A DNA stretch of 58,696 nucleotides, taken from contig NZ_QNHG01000008.1 in the NCBI RefSeq assembly GCF_003290025.1, positions 35,754-94,449 of the forward strand. The letters are read 5' to 3'. Each line of letters begins with the position of its first letter. Within the stretch, counting starts at the first letter, position 1. Of this stretch, positions 28,002-37,562 are shown piece by piece. Both the position numbers and the translations under genes were made by a program. This DNA is from Pseudogemmobacter bohemicus (GTDB taxonomy: Bacteria; Pseudomonadota; Alphaproteobacteria; Rhodobacterales; Rhodobacteraceae). The notes below the pieces were generated by a model, which was not told where the DNA came from, made no database searches, and worked only from the letters and a program-made list of their open reading frames with translations.

Positions 28002-30901
28002 GCCATTTAGACGAGATCATATACTTCTTCCAGTCTACGCAATATGATCTTGTCGTCATCGAGGACTTAGATAGATTTAACAACGCTGAAATATTCGTCA
28101 CGCTGCGTGAAATCAATAGCCTGGTGAACGCCAATCTGCGCGGCAAGCGACACATCCGGTTTCTCTACGCCCTTCGCGACGATATGTTCGTGAACACGGA
28201 TAGGACCAAGTTCTTCGAATTCATTATTCCAGTCATCCCTATCATCAATAGCTCGAATTCTATCGACAAATTGCTGGAGCAGGGCAAGCGGCTCTCCCTG
28301 GACGATAGGTTCGATCAGCGGTTCCTGCGGGAGGTTTCGCGATATCTGAACGACCTCAGGCTCATACAGAATATTTTTAATGAGTATGCTATCTACGTCG
28401 CCAATCTCGAAACCGAGAACGAAACCAGCCTAGACGTCAACAAGCTGTTGGCGGTCTTGATATACAAGAACGTGTTCCCAAGCGATTTCGAGAACCTTCA
28501 TCGCGGAAAGGGGCATCTGGCAGGGGTTCTTCGAAGTCATGATCGATACATCGCGACGAGCGAGTCCCGATGCAAAGTCGAGATATCTCGCCTCGAGACG
28601 CTTGTCGATCAAGGTGAAAAGCAGCTGCCGAACGATCTGACCGAGTTGCGCCGGAGCTATGCGATGGCCATCGTAGAGATGGTTCCCGAGGGACACAGCC
28701 GTGTTGGCCTCAATCATAGTGCCATGATTTCTCTGAGCAACCTTGCTAACGATGAGCGTCTTGAAGCAATAATGGGAGCGAGCCAACTGTTAACCACTTC
28801 AATACACGGTCACCAGCATCACCTCCAAGTAGGCAATTTACAGGCGAAGGTTGATCCCCATAGAACCTTCCAACAGCGCAAAGAGGACGTTGAAAAGAAG
28901 TCTGCGGAATTTAGAGACTCTTCACTCAAGCAAATTCGCGAACTGAGGGCCAAATTAGGCAACTTGCGAATGACTAAATTCAACGAAGTCATTCGAGAAA
29001 ATTCAGATGAAGTCGATGGGCTGTTCGACGAATTTGGAGACGGCGCCGATCTGGCTCGCTTCTTGGTTCTGGAGGGTTATCTGGATGACACGTACTACCA
29101 GTACACATCCCTTTTCCATTCAGGGCGTCTATCTCCCAGCGATAACAAGTTTCTGATCCACATTCGCGGTTTCAGAACTCCAGATCCCAACTTTCAGATA
29201 GACAATCCGAAGGAGGTCATCGCCGCGATGCGCGACGAGGATTTCAGCCGAACCTACGTTCTCAACGTGACGATCGTCGACTGCCTGCTTGCGGATCCCT
29301 CTTCGTATGGGATGCAGAAAAAGCGTCTGCTCAACTTCATCGCGACCGATTTCGCGGGCTGCGAGACATTCCTGTCAAGCTACTACGCCAGAGGCACGGC
29401 GGTCGCGGCTCTCATTTCTGGAATGGCGAGGACGTGGCCTGGGTTCGTCGCGGCGGCACTGACCAGTCCCGCAAACCTGATGCATGTTGCGCACATCATG
29501 AGCCACATGTCGAATGCGGACCTGAAGGGTCTTGCCGGCAGGCACCCGGCCATATCAAACTTCGTCTCAGAGAGGTTGGCTGACATCTTGGCGCAGGGGG
29601 TCGATGTCCCAGCCGAACGACTGCAACCGCTCGACGTCGAAGCGACCGACCTAGCCGCCGTGGAGGCTTACCCGGGCGTCATAAGGGTCCTGTTCGACGG
29701 CGGTCTCTATGAGCTTTCCATCGACAACCTGAATTTCATATTCCGAGTCGTCCTCGGTATCAGGGAAGTTGATCGGTCAGGCGAGCAAAACTACACGTTG
29801 GTACTCGAGTCCGGAAGCGCGCCGCTTCTAGCCAAGATCGATGGCCGTTTCGGCGAGTATCTTCGGAACGTCCTGCTTCGTCTGCCGAACAATTGCCGTG
29901 AGAGCATTTCGACCATTCAACGCGTCATCGGCCGGGCCGACGTGGAAGTTGAATCCATTGCAGAATTCCTCGAGATGCAGTCGACATCGGTCCCAACCTT
30001 GGATCAAGTCCCCGATGGTCTCCACGCCACGCTTTTTCGGATAGCAAAGATCGAGGCGACTTGGGTAAACTGCTTAGCGTTTATTGGCAGCAGCAACTAC
30101 GATGCGGAAGTACTCACGTCGTTCTTGAACAGACCGGCCACCTTGCGTGCGCTTGCCGACCACCAAGTTCCGGACGGAGATCGGGCGGCACCATTGCGCA
30201 AGTTCATCCTAGAGAACGACGCATTGAGCGAGGAAACATATTCGGCCTATGTCAAAGTGCTTCCGAGACGGTTCAAAGTCTTCCCGCAGCAGCTCAGTGC
30301 AGCAAAGACCAAGATACTGGTCGAGCAGAATACCATAACCTTCTCCGCGACCAACCTTTTGCATCTCAGCGACGATCCAACATTAGGCATCGCATTCGTA
30401 ACAAGGAACATTGCAGAGTTCTTCGAGGCTGAAGGCGAGTGCGATCTAGCCGACGACTTCCGGCAGAATCTGTTGGAAGCGGACATTGGCGATGAAAACA
30501 GGCTGAAGATAATTCAAAAGATGGATCTTAGCCTGCTGGCTGACATATCGTCCCGCGCGGCCATCGTTGGCAGAATACTCGCTCGAACTGGCGTGAAGAT
30601 CGACAACCTCGGAGTCGACGCCGCACGTGCGGTCATCGTCAACTCCCAGCCTCTTTCCACACAGATAACTTTGTTCAACATGCTTCAAAGGATGTTCGAT
30701 GATCAGCAAGTGAGAGATATCCTGCGTTCACTGCCTGATCCACTTCCCGACATCAAACCGGGTTTCTCAACGCCGAAGATTGAAGGCAGCGAAGTGAACC
30801 TCGAGTTCGTTACATGGTTGAAGGATCGGGGCTTCATCTCATCGTGGCGGAAAGGCACCTTGTTCGATGACGACATTCGCATGAGTATGTTCAGGAAGTG
30901 A
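28002..30901 (+). pseudogene. YobI-like P-loop ATPase, 3' part
   Basis: The frame is open from the transposon junction (RHLDEIIYFFQSTQYDLVVI and EDLDRFNNAEIF) to TGA 30901, about 966 codons. YDLVVIEDLDRF is the Walker B strand that completes the P-loop carried by 16422-17184. RHIRFLYALRDDMF is a likely sensor segment. The long C-terminal half is helical without recognised motifs. A product of 925 residues could start at GTG 28124, but it would lack the P-loop and Walker B. GC content is lower than in neighbours. Removing the transposon gives a single gene of about 1,220 codons. Confidence 0.75.
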
Positions 30902-30903
30902 GT

Positions 30904-31253
30904 AGGATCGTTCATCGCAGTTTCCCAAGCAGGTCGTTCTCGGCACCTCGCCGAGATAGATTAGCGGATAGCAGGTGGCGGGCTCAAATCCTGATAGGCT
31001 GAAGACCTCCACCGTTGCCAGGCGGCTTGCCGCCTGCTCGGAGCGTCGGGCAGGGCGTTGCTTCGCCCCGTTTGAGCATGCTCTGTGCCAGAGTGGCAGC
31101 TGTCATCACGCGGAATTGCCGACAGGCCGCTTTCCGCCCGTCAGGCGGTTTCAGCCCGGTTGACCATGGCAGCCCGTATGAGTGTCCGCTGTCTGGCTGT
31201 CGCTGCGATGGCGGTGCCGCACCGCCACAAGACAGCTTTCCGCCCTTCCCGCT
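30904..31253. other. Non-coding stretch before the IS256 element
   Basis: A few short frames on either strand, none with a recognisable family. It contains G/C-rich inverted repeats such as GGCGGCTTGCCGCC and repeated CTTTCCGCCC words typical of alphaproteobacterial intergenic DNA. No gene is called. Confidence 0.4.
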
Positions 31254-32648
31254 CGGTCGTGTCTCGGAAGTGGTAGAAATTGTCTGGCGGCGTAATCTCC
31301 GGGTGAACCAACACCCACCCAACCGGCGGCGGCAACCGCCAGGGAGATCACGCCATGAAGCAGAATACCGATAGCTCGTCCTTTTCGCCGCTGCCCGACG
31401 CAGGCGGGTATGATCCGATCGAGGATCGCCTGCGGGCGAATGTCCGGGCCACCATTGAAGCCATGTTCGAAGAGGAACTTGCCGCCTTTCTTGGTTGGCT
31501 TCGTTACGGCCGCGGCAATGAGCGGGCCAGGGGCTACCGCCACGGGCACCGCGATCGGCAGCTGACCGGCACATTCGGCACCGAGACGGTGCGGGTTCCT
31601 CGTGCTCGGATCGAGAACGAAGCCGGCAAGATCACCGAATGGCGATCGAAGGCACTGCCCCGCTACAGGCGGCTGACGAAGAAGGCCGAGGCCCTGATCG
31701 CGGCGGTCTACCTGGCCGGCACCAACACGCGCCGGGTCAAGCGGGCGCTGTTCGGACTGTTCGAGGGGGCGGTGAGCAAGGACGTGGTCAGCCGGGCCTG
31801 GCGCAAGGTGAAGGTCGACTGGGACGCCTGGTCCACCCGCGACCTGGCCGAGGAGGATATCGTGCGGCTCATCCTCGACGGCACCGTCATCAAGACCCGG
31901 CTGGACCGCAAGGCCACCAACATCTCGGTGCTGGCGGCGATCGGCATCCGCCGCGACGGACAAAAGGTGCTCCTCTCGATCAGGAACATGGGCGGCGAAA
32001 GCACGGCTGCCTGGGGCAGCTTCCTTGCCGACCTGGACGCGCGGGGCCTCAGGCGGCCCGAGTTCGTAATCGTTGACGGCGCCCCCGGCCTTGAAGCCGC
32101 GCTTGTGGCGCTCTGGGGCGGGGACCTGCCCATCCAGCGCTGCACGGTTCACAAGCACCGCAACCTGCTTGGCCACGCGCCCAAGCGCCTGCATGACGAG
32201 CTGAGCGAAGACTACCGCGACATGATCTACGCCGACAGCGCCGCCGAGATCGAGACGCGCCGCAAGGCCTTCCTCCGCAAGTGGAAGCTCAAGTGCCGGG
32301 CCGTGGCCGATAGCCTTGAGGAGGCCGGCGATCGCCTCTTCAGCTTCACCCGCCTCGATCCGTCGCAATGGAAATCCGCACGGACCACCAACGCCATTGA
32401 GCGTCTGAACGAGGAGTTCCGCCGCCGCATCAAGACCCAGACCGTGCTGCCCTGCGCTGAAACCGTGCCGATGCTGCTCTGGGCGCTCCTGGCGTCAGGG
32501 CAGATCCAGATGCGAAAAGTCGATGGCTGGGAAACCCTTTCTCAGCCTCTCGTGCCGATGTCTCTTGACCTCGCGGCCTGACCGGAGCCAACGTTACATG
32601 CTCGGAGCGCGCTGCTCGCCAATTTCCACCACATTCGCGACACGACCG
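31254..32648 (+). mobile_element. IS256-family element
   Basis: Imperfect terminal repeats CGGTCGTGTCTCGGAAGTGG (left) and, inward from the right, CGGTCGTGTCGCGAATGTGG. A single transposase gene fills the interior. No 8-bp duplication is seen in the flanks, so later rearrangement or a mis-set edge of 1-2 bases is possible. Confidence 0.82.
31355..32581 (+). CDS. IS256-family (mutator-type) transposase
   Basis: 408 residues from ATG 31355 (GGGAG upstream). Mutator-type DDE transposase: MFEEELAAFLGWLRYGRGNE, GYRHGHRDRQL, LILDGTVIKTRLDRKATN (first Asp), VIVDGAPGLEAALVALWGG (second Asp), CTVHKHRNLLGHAPK and SARTTNAIERLNEEFRRRIK (Glu). Length and motifs are complete. It stands between the YobI-like gene and the metabolic block and may have brought them together. 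Confidence 0.93.
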   Translation: MKQNTDSSSFSPLPDAGGYDPIEDRLRANVRATIEAMFEEELAAFLGWLRYGRGNERARGYRHGHRDRQLTGTFGTETVRVPRARIENEAGKITEWRSKALPRYRRLTKKAEALIAAVYLAGTNTRRVKRALFGLFEGAVSKDVVSRAWRKVKVDWDAWSTRDLAEEDIVRLILDGTVIKTRLDRKATNISVLAAIGIRRDGQKVLLSIRNMGGESTAAWGSFLADLDARGLRRPEFVIVDGAPGLEAALVALWGGDLPIQRCTVHKHRNLLGHAPKRLHDELSEDYRDMIYADSAAEIETRRKAFLRKWKLKCRAVADSLEEAGDRLFSFTRLDPSQWKSARTTNAIERLNEEFRRRIKTQTVLPCAETVPMLLWALLASGQIQMRKVDGWETLSQPLVPMSLDLAA

Positions 32649-32791
32649 CATCATGGCGATGAAAAATTGATTGTCTGGCATGGGCTTCACGGTCCTGTGC
32701 CAATTTTGATCCATATCCGGCCCTGCGGGTCGGGGAAGGCAACACCCGCTGCCCGGCGGGAAGCACCCTGTTGAACAAGGAAGTCAATGCC

Positions 32792-33379
32792 ATGCCGATC
32801 AGTCTTGCCGCCGCTGCACAGACCTACCGCGAAGCCGCGCGCGATGCGGTGCGCCGCCATTCGACCTTCCACCTGGTACAGGCGGCGCTGCTGGTCGTCG
32901 CGGGGATCGTCGCCATCGTCTTCCCGGCCTTTTCTTCGGCTGCTGCCGTCGTGGTGTTCGGCTGGCTGCTGATCGCCAGCGGCATCATTCAGGCCATCGG
33001 CCTGATCAGCGCACGCCATGCGCCGAACTTCTGGCTGCAGATCATCTCGGCCATACTTGGTGTGTTGCTGGGCATTCTGCTCTTGCGCAACATCGCGCAG
33101 GGGATGCTGCTGCTGTCGCTTCTGCTGATCATCTTCTTCATGATCGAGGGGATGTCGAAGGTTGTCTTCGCATTGACGATCCGTCCCTTGCCCAACTGGC
33201 TTTGGGTTTTTGCCAGCGGGGTGCTCTCGGTCGTGCTGTCGCTTGTGCTTTTTGCCGCGATGCCGGTCACTGCGCTGTGGCTGATCGGGCTGATGCTGGG
33301 GCTCGACCTCATCGCCATTGGCGCGGCCCTTGGTGCGATGGCGTGGAGGCTTCGCGGGCAAGCGGTGCCCGCCGCCTGA
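32792..33379 (+). CDS. HdeD-like (DUF308) membrane protein
   Basis: 195 residues from ATG 32792 with AAGGAAG seven bases upstream; an in-frame TTG at 32771 is less likely. Six hydrophobic segments in pairs (LVQAALLVVAGIVAIVFPAF, AAAVVVFGWLLIASGIIQAI, FWLQIISAILGVLLGILLL, MLLLSLLLIIFFMIEGM, LPNWLWVFASGVLSVVLSLV, ALWLIGLMLGLDLIAIGAA) are the DUF308 repeat seen in HdeD, an acid-stress membrane protein of E. coli. It sits first in a plus-strand row with patatin and GntP genes, separated from them by a hairpin terminator. Its role here is not known. Confidence 0.85.
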   Translation: MPISLAAAAQTYREAARDAVRRHSTFHLVQAALLVVAGIVAIVFPAFSSAAAVVVFGWLLIASGIIQAIGLISARHAPNFWLQIISAILGVLLGILLLRNIAQGMLLLSLLLIIFFMIEGMSKVVFALTIRPLPNWLWVFASGVLSVVLSLVLFAAMPVTALWLIGLMLGLDLIAIGAALGAMAWRLRGQAVPAA

Positions 33380-33387
33380 TCCCCTAG

Positions 33388-33417
33388 GGCGCCCGGCTTC
33401 GGGCGCCATTTTCTTGC
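33388..33417 (+). terminator. Rho-independent terminator after the DUF308 gene
   Basis: GGCGCCCG-GCTT-CGGGCGCC followed by ATTTTCTT: an 8-bp perfect stem with a stable tetraloop and T-rich tail, eight bases after the stop. Confidence 0.8.
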
Positions 33418-33442
33418 AATGAATTGACTGAAAGGCGCCGAA

Positions 33443-34483
33443 ATGGCCAGCAACCCGAAATCGCAGACGCGAAAAACCCTTCCCATCGACCTCGCCTTGC
33501 AGGGGGGCGGTTCGCATGGGGCGTTTACATGGGGCGTTCTGGACCGCATCCTCGAGGAAGACTGGTTCGAGATCGATGGCATTTCCGGCACCTCGGCCGG
33601 CGCCATGAACGCGGCAATCCTGGCGGCCGGCATGGCCACCGGCGGGCGGCAGACCGCGCGTGAGATGCTGACCGCCTTCTGGCGCCGGACGGCCGATGCC
33701 GCGCGCTTCAGCCCGTTCAAGCGCGGGCCGCTGGAGGTCCTGACGGGCAAATGGACGCTGGACAACTCGCCCGCCTTCATCGCCATGGATCTGATGGCGC
33801 GGCTGATCTCGCCCTATTCGCTGGGTGGGGCGGCAGGGAACCCGCTGCGCGACATCCTGACAGACCTGATCGATTTCGACGCGCTGGCGACCGGGCCGGT
33901 CAAGCTGTTCATCACGGCAACCAATGTGCACACCGGGCAAGGCAGGGTGTTCCGCAAGCATGAGGTGACGGCCGATGTGCTGCTCGCCTCGGCCTGCCTG
34001 CCATCGATGTTCCAGGCCATCGAGATCGACGGCGTGCCCTATTGGGACGGCGGCTATGCGGGCAACCCGACGATGACGCCGCTCGTGCGTGAATGTGAAA
34101 GCCTCGATACCGTTCTGGTGCAGATCAACCCGGTCGAGCGGCGCGAGACGCCGCGCACCGCGCGCGAGATCGCAAGCCGCCTGAACGAGATCTCTTTCAA
34201 CGCCCAGCTACTGAAAGAGTTGCGGATGATGGCGCTGCTGCGCCGTGTCATCGACCCCGGCAATGGCGAGGCGCGGTACTGGAAAGAGATGCGCCTGCAT
34301 CGCATCACCTCGGACATCATGGTGGACCTTGGACATTCCTCGAAGCTGAATGCCGAATGGGACTTCCTGAAGATGCTCTTCGACGAAGGGCGCCGCGCCG
34401 CCGAGGATTTCGGCCGCACCCATATTCAGGACATCGGGGTGCGTTCGACCTTCGATATCGACGCGCTGGCGGACGAGCTCTGA
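33443..34483 (+). CDS. Patatin-like phospholipase/serine hydrolase
   Basis: 346 residues from ATG 33443. The oxyanion loop is LALQGGGSHGAFTWG, the nucleophile box is ISGTSAGAMNAA (G-x-S-x-G) and the catalytic Asp is in YWDGGYAGNP. All dyad elements of the patatin fold are present, so an acyl-ester hydrolase is expected. It abuts the GntP-family permease by one base (34483/34485), indicating one operon. In Rhodobacteraceae, patatin plus GntP pairs often occur near 3-hydroxybutyrate metabolism genes. The substrate here is inferred, not seen. Confidence 0.88.
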   Translation: MASNPKSQTRKTLPIDLALQGGGSHGAFTWGVLDRILEEDWFEIDGISGTSAGAMNAAILAAGMATGGRQTAREMLTAFWRRTADAARFSPFKRGPLEVLTGKWTLDNSPAFIAMDLMARLISPYSLGGAAGNPLRDILTDLIDFDALATGPVKLFITATNVHTGQGRVFRKHEVTADVLLASACLPSMFQAIEIDGVPYWDGGYAGNPTMTPLVRECESLDTVLVQINPVERRETPRTAREIASRLNEISFNAQLLKELRMMALLRRVIDPGNGEARYWKEMRLHRITSDIMVDLGHSSKLNAEWDFLKMLFDEGRRAAEDFGRTHIQDIGVRSTFDIDALADEL

Positions 34484-34484
34484 C

Positions 34485-35921
34485 ATGCTGGGTCTGCTGG
34501 GTATTCTGTTGGGCCTTGCCCTGATCATGGTGCTTGCGTTCCGCAGTTGGACAATCCTGCTGCTGGCGCCTTTGGCTGCTGCGGTGGCGGCGCTTTTTTC
34601 CGGTCAGCCGATGCTGGCGCACTGGACGCAGACCTTCATGCCTGCGGCGGCGGGGTTTGTGGCGCAGTTCTTTCCGCTTTTCCTGCTGGGCGCATTGTTC
34701 GGCAAGCTGATGGACGACAGCGGATCGGTTTCAGCGATCGCCGATTACATGACGCGCCGGCTCGGCCCCTCGCGGGCGATCCTTGCCGTGGTGGCTGCGG
34801 GCGCGATGGTCACCTATGGCGGTGTCAGCCTGTTTGTGGCGTTCTTCGTTCTGGCGCCAATGGGGCAGGCGCTGTTCAAGGCGGGAAGCGTGCCGCGCAG
34901 GCTGCTTCCGGCGGCACTCGCGCTTGGAACCTCGACCTTCACCATGTCGGCCATGCCGGGAACGCCTGCGATCCAGAACGCGATTCCGATGCCGTTCTTT
35001 GGTACCACCCCCTTTGCCGCACCTGGGCTTGGCATCATAGCCAGCATCATCATGGCGGCCATCGGCCTGGGCTGGCTTTCCTTCCGCGAACGTCAGGCCA
35101 AGGCGCGGGGCGAGGGTTATGGCGCGGCCGAAAAAGGCTCCGCCGTCTCGCGCGAGCTGGCCAGCACCGCACGCGAGTTTGACCCTGCCGAGATCAGCCG
35201 CGCCGGATCCTGGGGCGGGCGGCCACCGATCGGCCTGGCCATTCTGCCGCTGGTTCTGGTTGTCGTGGTCAACCTGATCCTGACGCAGTTCGTGCTGCCC
35301 AGCATGGATTTCGATTTCCTCTCGCAGCCCGCATGGGGCGAAACCACCCTGTCGGCTGTCGGCGGGGTCTGGTCGGTGGCGCTTGCGCTTCTGGTCGCCT
35401 GCATCGTGCTGGTTGCCATGAACCGGCGCCGCTTTCGCAATCTGCGCGAAAGCATCGACTCGGGCGCGACGGCCGCAGTACTTCCGATCATGAGCGTGGC
35501 AAGCCTTGTGGGGTTCGGCGCGGTCGTGGCGGCCCTGCCTGCGTTCGAGATGGTGCGGGACTGGGTTCTGGGCATCGGAGGCGGGCCGCTCGTGTCACTG
35601 GCGGTAGCGACGAACATCCTTGCCGCGTTGACCGGATCGGCTTCGGGCGGGATGACCATTGCGCTGCAGGCCCTTGGCCCCACCTTCATGCAGATCGCGT
35701 CAGACACAGGGCTGGACCCTGCGCTGATGCACCGGGTGGCCGTGATCGCCTCGGGTACGCTGGACAGCTTGCCGCATAATGGCGCGGTGGTCACGATGCT
35801 TGCGGTCTGTGGCTGCACGCATCGCGAAAGCTATCTGGACATCGTCATGGCCGCCATTGTCAGCGCGCTTGTTGCCCTTGTGGCCGTGATCGTGCTTGGC
35901 ACAGCCTTCGGTTCCTTCTAA
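34485..35921 (+). CDS. GntP-family permease
   Basis: 478 residues from ATG 34485. About 12 hydrophobic segments, starting LGLLGILLGLALIMVLAF. The family phrases FFPLFLLGALFGKLMDDSGS, GGVSLFVAFFVLAPMGQALF and SGTLDSLPHNGAVVTMLAVC match the GntP/CitM-like organic-acid:proton symporters. It is translated with the patatin gene, suggesting uptake of a hydroxy-acid (gluconate or 3-hydroxybutyrate type) linked with the hydrolase. No defect seen. Confidence 0.86.
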   Translation: MLGLLGILLGLALIMVLAFRSWTILLLAPLAAAVAALFSGQPMLAHWTQTFMPAAAGFVAQFFPLFLLGALFGKLMDDSGSVSAIADYMTRRLGPSRAILAVVAAGAMVTYGGVSLFVAFFVLAPMGQALFKAGSVPRRLLPAALALGTSTFTMSAMPGTPAIQNAIPMPFFGTTPFAAPGLGIIASIIMAAIGLGWLSFRERQAKARGEGYGAAEKGSAVSRELASTAREFDPAEISRAGSWGGRPPIGLAILPLVLVVVVNLILTQFVLPSMDFDFLSQPAWGETTLSAVGGVWSVALALLVACIVLVAMNRRRFRNLRESIDSGATAAVLPIMSVASLVGFGAVVAALPAFEMVRDWVLGIGGGPLVSLAVATNILAALTGSASGGMTIALQALGPTFMQIASDTGLDPALMHRVAVIASGTLDSLPHNGAVVTMLAVCGCTHRESYLDIVMAAIVSALVALVAVIVLGTAFGSF

Positions 35922-35950
35922 CCCGATAGGGACAGAGCTTCGGGATCGTC

Positions 35951-36169
35951 ATGACACAGCCCACGCCGACCGCCGCACCACCGGCCCTTTTGAACATCAC
36001 GCTGGGCGTCATGCTGGCGCTGATGCTGGGGTGGTTCTTCCACATCGCCTCGGGCGTTCTGGTGCCAATGGTGCTGGGGCTGATGATCTCTTATGTGGTC
36101 ATGCTCATCCGCAGAAGACTGATCGCCAAGATCCCCAGCCTTGACTTTCGTCGCAGGTTTCACATGTAG
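35951..36169 (+). pseudogene. AI-2E family transporter, N-terminal remnant
   Basis: ATG 35951 gives about 52 residues that look like the start of an AI-2E/TqsA-type membrane protein (LLNITLGVMLALMLGWFFHI, then VLVPMVLGLMISYVVM). The rest (RRRLIAKIPSLDFRRRFHM) is not family-like and stops at TAG 36169. Full members have about 350 residues. The remaining gene was lost at ~36107, apparently when the toxin-antitoxin segment was joined here. It follows the GntP gene closely and was probably in its operon. Confidence 0.65.
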
Positions 36170-36195
36170 TAACGTAACCACAATCGGAGGCCGCG

Positions 36196-36450
36196 ATGAC
36201 GATTCATACGATCAGCAGCCGTGAACTGAACCAGGATCTGGCCCGCGCAAAACGGGCGGCGCTTGACGGTCCCGTGTTCATCACGGACAGAGGCCGACCG
36301 GCCCATGTCCTTATGAGCTTTGCCCAATATCAGCAGATGAGCGGCCAGCGCCGCAACATCCTCGATGCACTTGCGGTGCCGGGGCTGTCGGACATCGACT
36401 TTGAGCCGCGCAAGACTGAGATCATGTCCCGACCGGCCGATCTGTCCTGA
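36196..36450 (+). CDS. Phd/YefM-type antitoxin
   Basis: 84 residues from ATG 36196 with GGAGG upstream. TIHTISSRELNQDLARAKRA, then GPVFITDRGRPAHVLMSFAQ, is the Phd/YefM DNA-binding fold, followed by a charged tail (SDIDFEPRKTEIMSRPADLS) that would wrap the toxin. The stop overlaps the toxin start (TGATG). Such antitoxins normally repress their own promoter, probably in the 26 bases upstream and the preceding remnant. Confidence 0.9.
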   Translation: MTIHTISSRELNQDLARAKRAALDGPVFITDRGRPAHVLMSFAQYQQMSGQRRNILDALAVPGLSDIDFEPRKTEIMSRPADLS

Positions 36451-36872
36451 TGTTTCTGCTCGACACCAATGTGATTTCCGAGTTGCGCAAGGCGGGGGAT
36501 GGCAGGGCCGATGCCAATGTCACCGCCTGGCTGAGCGGTCAGGATGCCGCGGCACTGTTCATCTCGGCAATTACCGTGATGGAGCTGGATATCGGTGTGC
36601 GCCGCATCGAGCGGCGCGATGCGGCGCAGGGAGCCTTGCTCCGGGCATGGTTCGCAGAACGGGTCCTGCCGGAGTTCCAGGAGCGGGTTTTGCCGGTAGA
36701 TACAAGCGTGGCGCTGCGCTGCGCCGGCCTTCATGTTCCTGATCCGAGATCAGAACGGGACGCACTGATAGCGGCGACGGGGCTGGTCCATGGCTTCACG
36801 GTCGTGACCCGAAACACCGGTGATTTCAAGGACACGGGGGTGATCTTGCTTAACCCTTGGGTCAGGGTTTGA
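36450..36872 (+). CDS. vapC: VapC-type PIN-domain toxin
   Basis: 140 residues from ATG 36450, overlapping the antitoxin stop. PIN acidic residues are visible in MFLLDTNVISELRKA, in ISAITVMELDIGVRRIE and in RSERDALIAATGLVHGFTVV, with the closing TRNTGDFKDTGV. Proteins of this type are Mg-dependent ribonucleases that cut tRNA or rRNA when free of antitoxin. The pair appears intact and could stabilise the surrounding transfer region. Confidence 0.93.
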   Translation: MFLLDTNVISELRKAGDGRADANVTAWLSGQDAAALFISAITVMELDIGVRRIERRDAAQGALLRAWFAERVLPEFQERVLPVDTSVALRCAGLHVPDPRSERDALIAATGLVHGFTVVTRNTGDFKDTGVILLNPWVRV

Positions 36873-37150
36873 CTGACAGCCAGCGCGCTCTGGTACAGGC
36901 TTTCGGGCCGAGCGCATATTACTAGGACACTGTTCAGGGGACGCCTTCTCCCGGCTCTCGGGCGAAAAGCAACCTGTATAGGGGTTGGCAGGTCCGTAGC
37001 TTATCCCGTTCTCAACGAAGAAGCCCAATCGCCCGAGCAGCCACGCCCGGTGCCAGCACGAGCCCGCCAGCAGCAGACGCAGCCAGCGTGGCGGTTGGCG
37101 GCCCGAATAGCCAGCGAGATACATCTGGTTCAGAAGACCGCTGCGAAGGC

Positions 37151-37167
37151 GGGTTGCAGTGCAACCC
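37151..37167 (-). terminator. Hairpin directly after ssb
   Basis: GGGTTGC-AGT-GCAACCC, a 7-bp perfect stem immediately downstream of the ssb stop on the minus strand. There is no T-tract, so it is only a candidate for the end of the virB/ssb operon. The ~280 bases between it and vapC hold no recognised gene. Confidence 0.4.
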
Positions 37168-37509
37168 TTACCCATCTTTCCCGACCGGCACGACTGCAAA
37201 GCGATCAGCCGTGAGTGAGGTCTCATAGACGGTCTGCCCGTCTTTGGCGTAATTGCTCTCGCCGATCCGCCCCCTCACATGGACGAGGTCGCCGGGTTTC
37301 AGGTTCTCCTTCAGCCAGGCGAAACCTGCGGTGCTGCGTTCGAAGAGGGTGACGGTGTTCCAATCCGTGCGCTCCCGCAACTCGCCGCTGTCCTTGTCCT
37401 TCCAGCTGTCGGTTGCGGCGATGCTGACCTTCAGGACCTTGCCGCCGCCAAGCTCGGTTCTGCGGCCGACATAGCCCTGAATCTGGAATTCCGCGAAGGT
37501 GTACAACAT
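37168..37509 (-). CDS. ssb: Single-stranded-DNA-binding protein, short plasmid type
   Basis: 113 residues from ATG 37509. The OB-fold phrases are FAEFQIQGYVGRRTEL, GKVLKVSIAATDSWKDKDSG, RTDWNTVTLFERSTAGFAWL and LKPGDLVHVRGRIGESNYAK. It lacks the acidic C-terminal tail (DDDIPF type) that chromosomal SSB uses to recruit partners; it ends PVGKDG. Short SSBs are common in conjugation regions, where they coat incoming single strands. It is last in the minus-strand virB operon, 53 bases after virB6. Confidence 0.85.
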   Translation of the reverse strand: MLYTFAEFQIQGYVGRRTELGGGKVLKVSIAATDSWKDKDSGELRERTDWNTVTLFERSTAGFAWLKENLKPGDLVHVRGRIGESNYAKDGQTVYETSLTADRFAVVPVGKDG

Positions 37510-37562
37510 CCTATTTCTCCTCGTTACGATACTGGATTGAAGGCTCGCCCTCGAAAGGGCGC

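Noticed and set aside
31240-32660. 8-bp target duplication around the IS256 element
   Set aside because: Flanking octamers (…CCCGCTC and CATCATGG) do not match in any nearby register.
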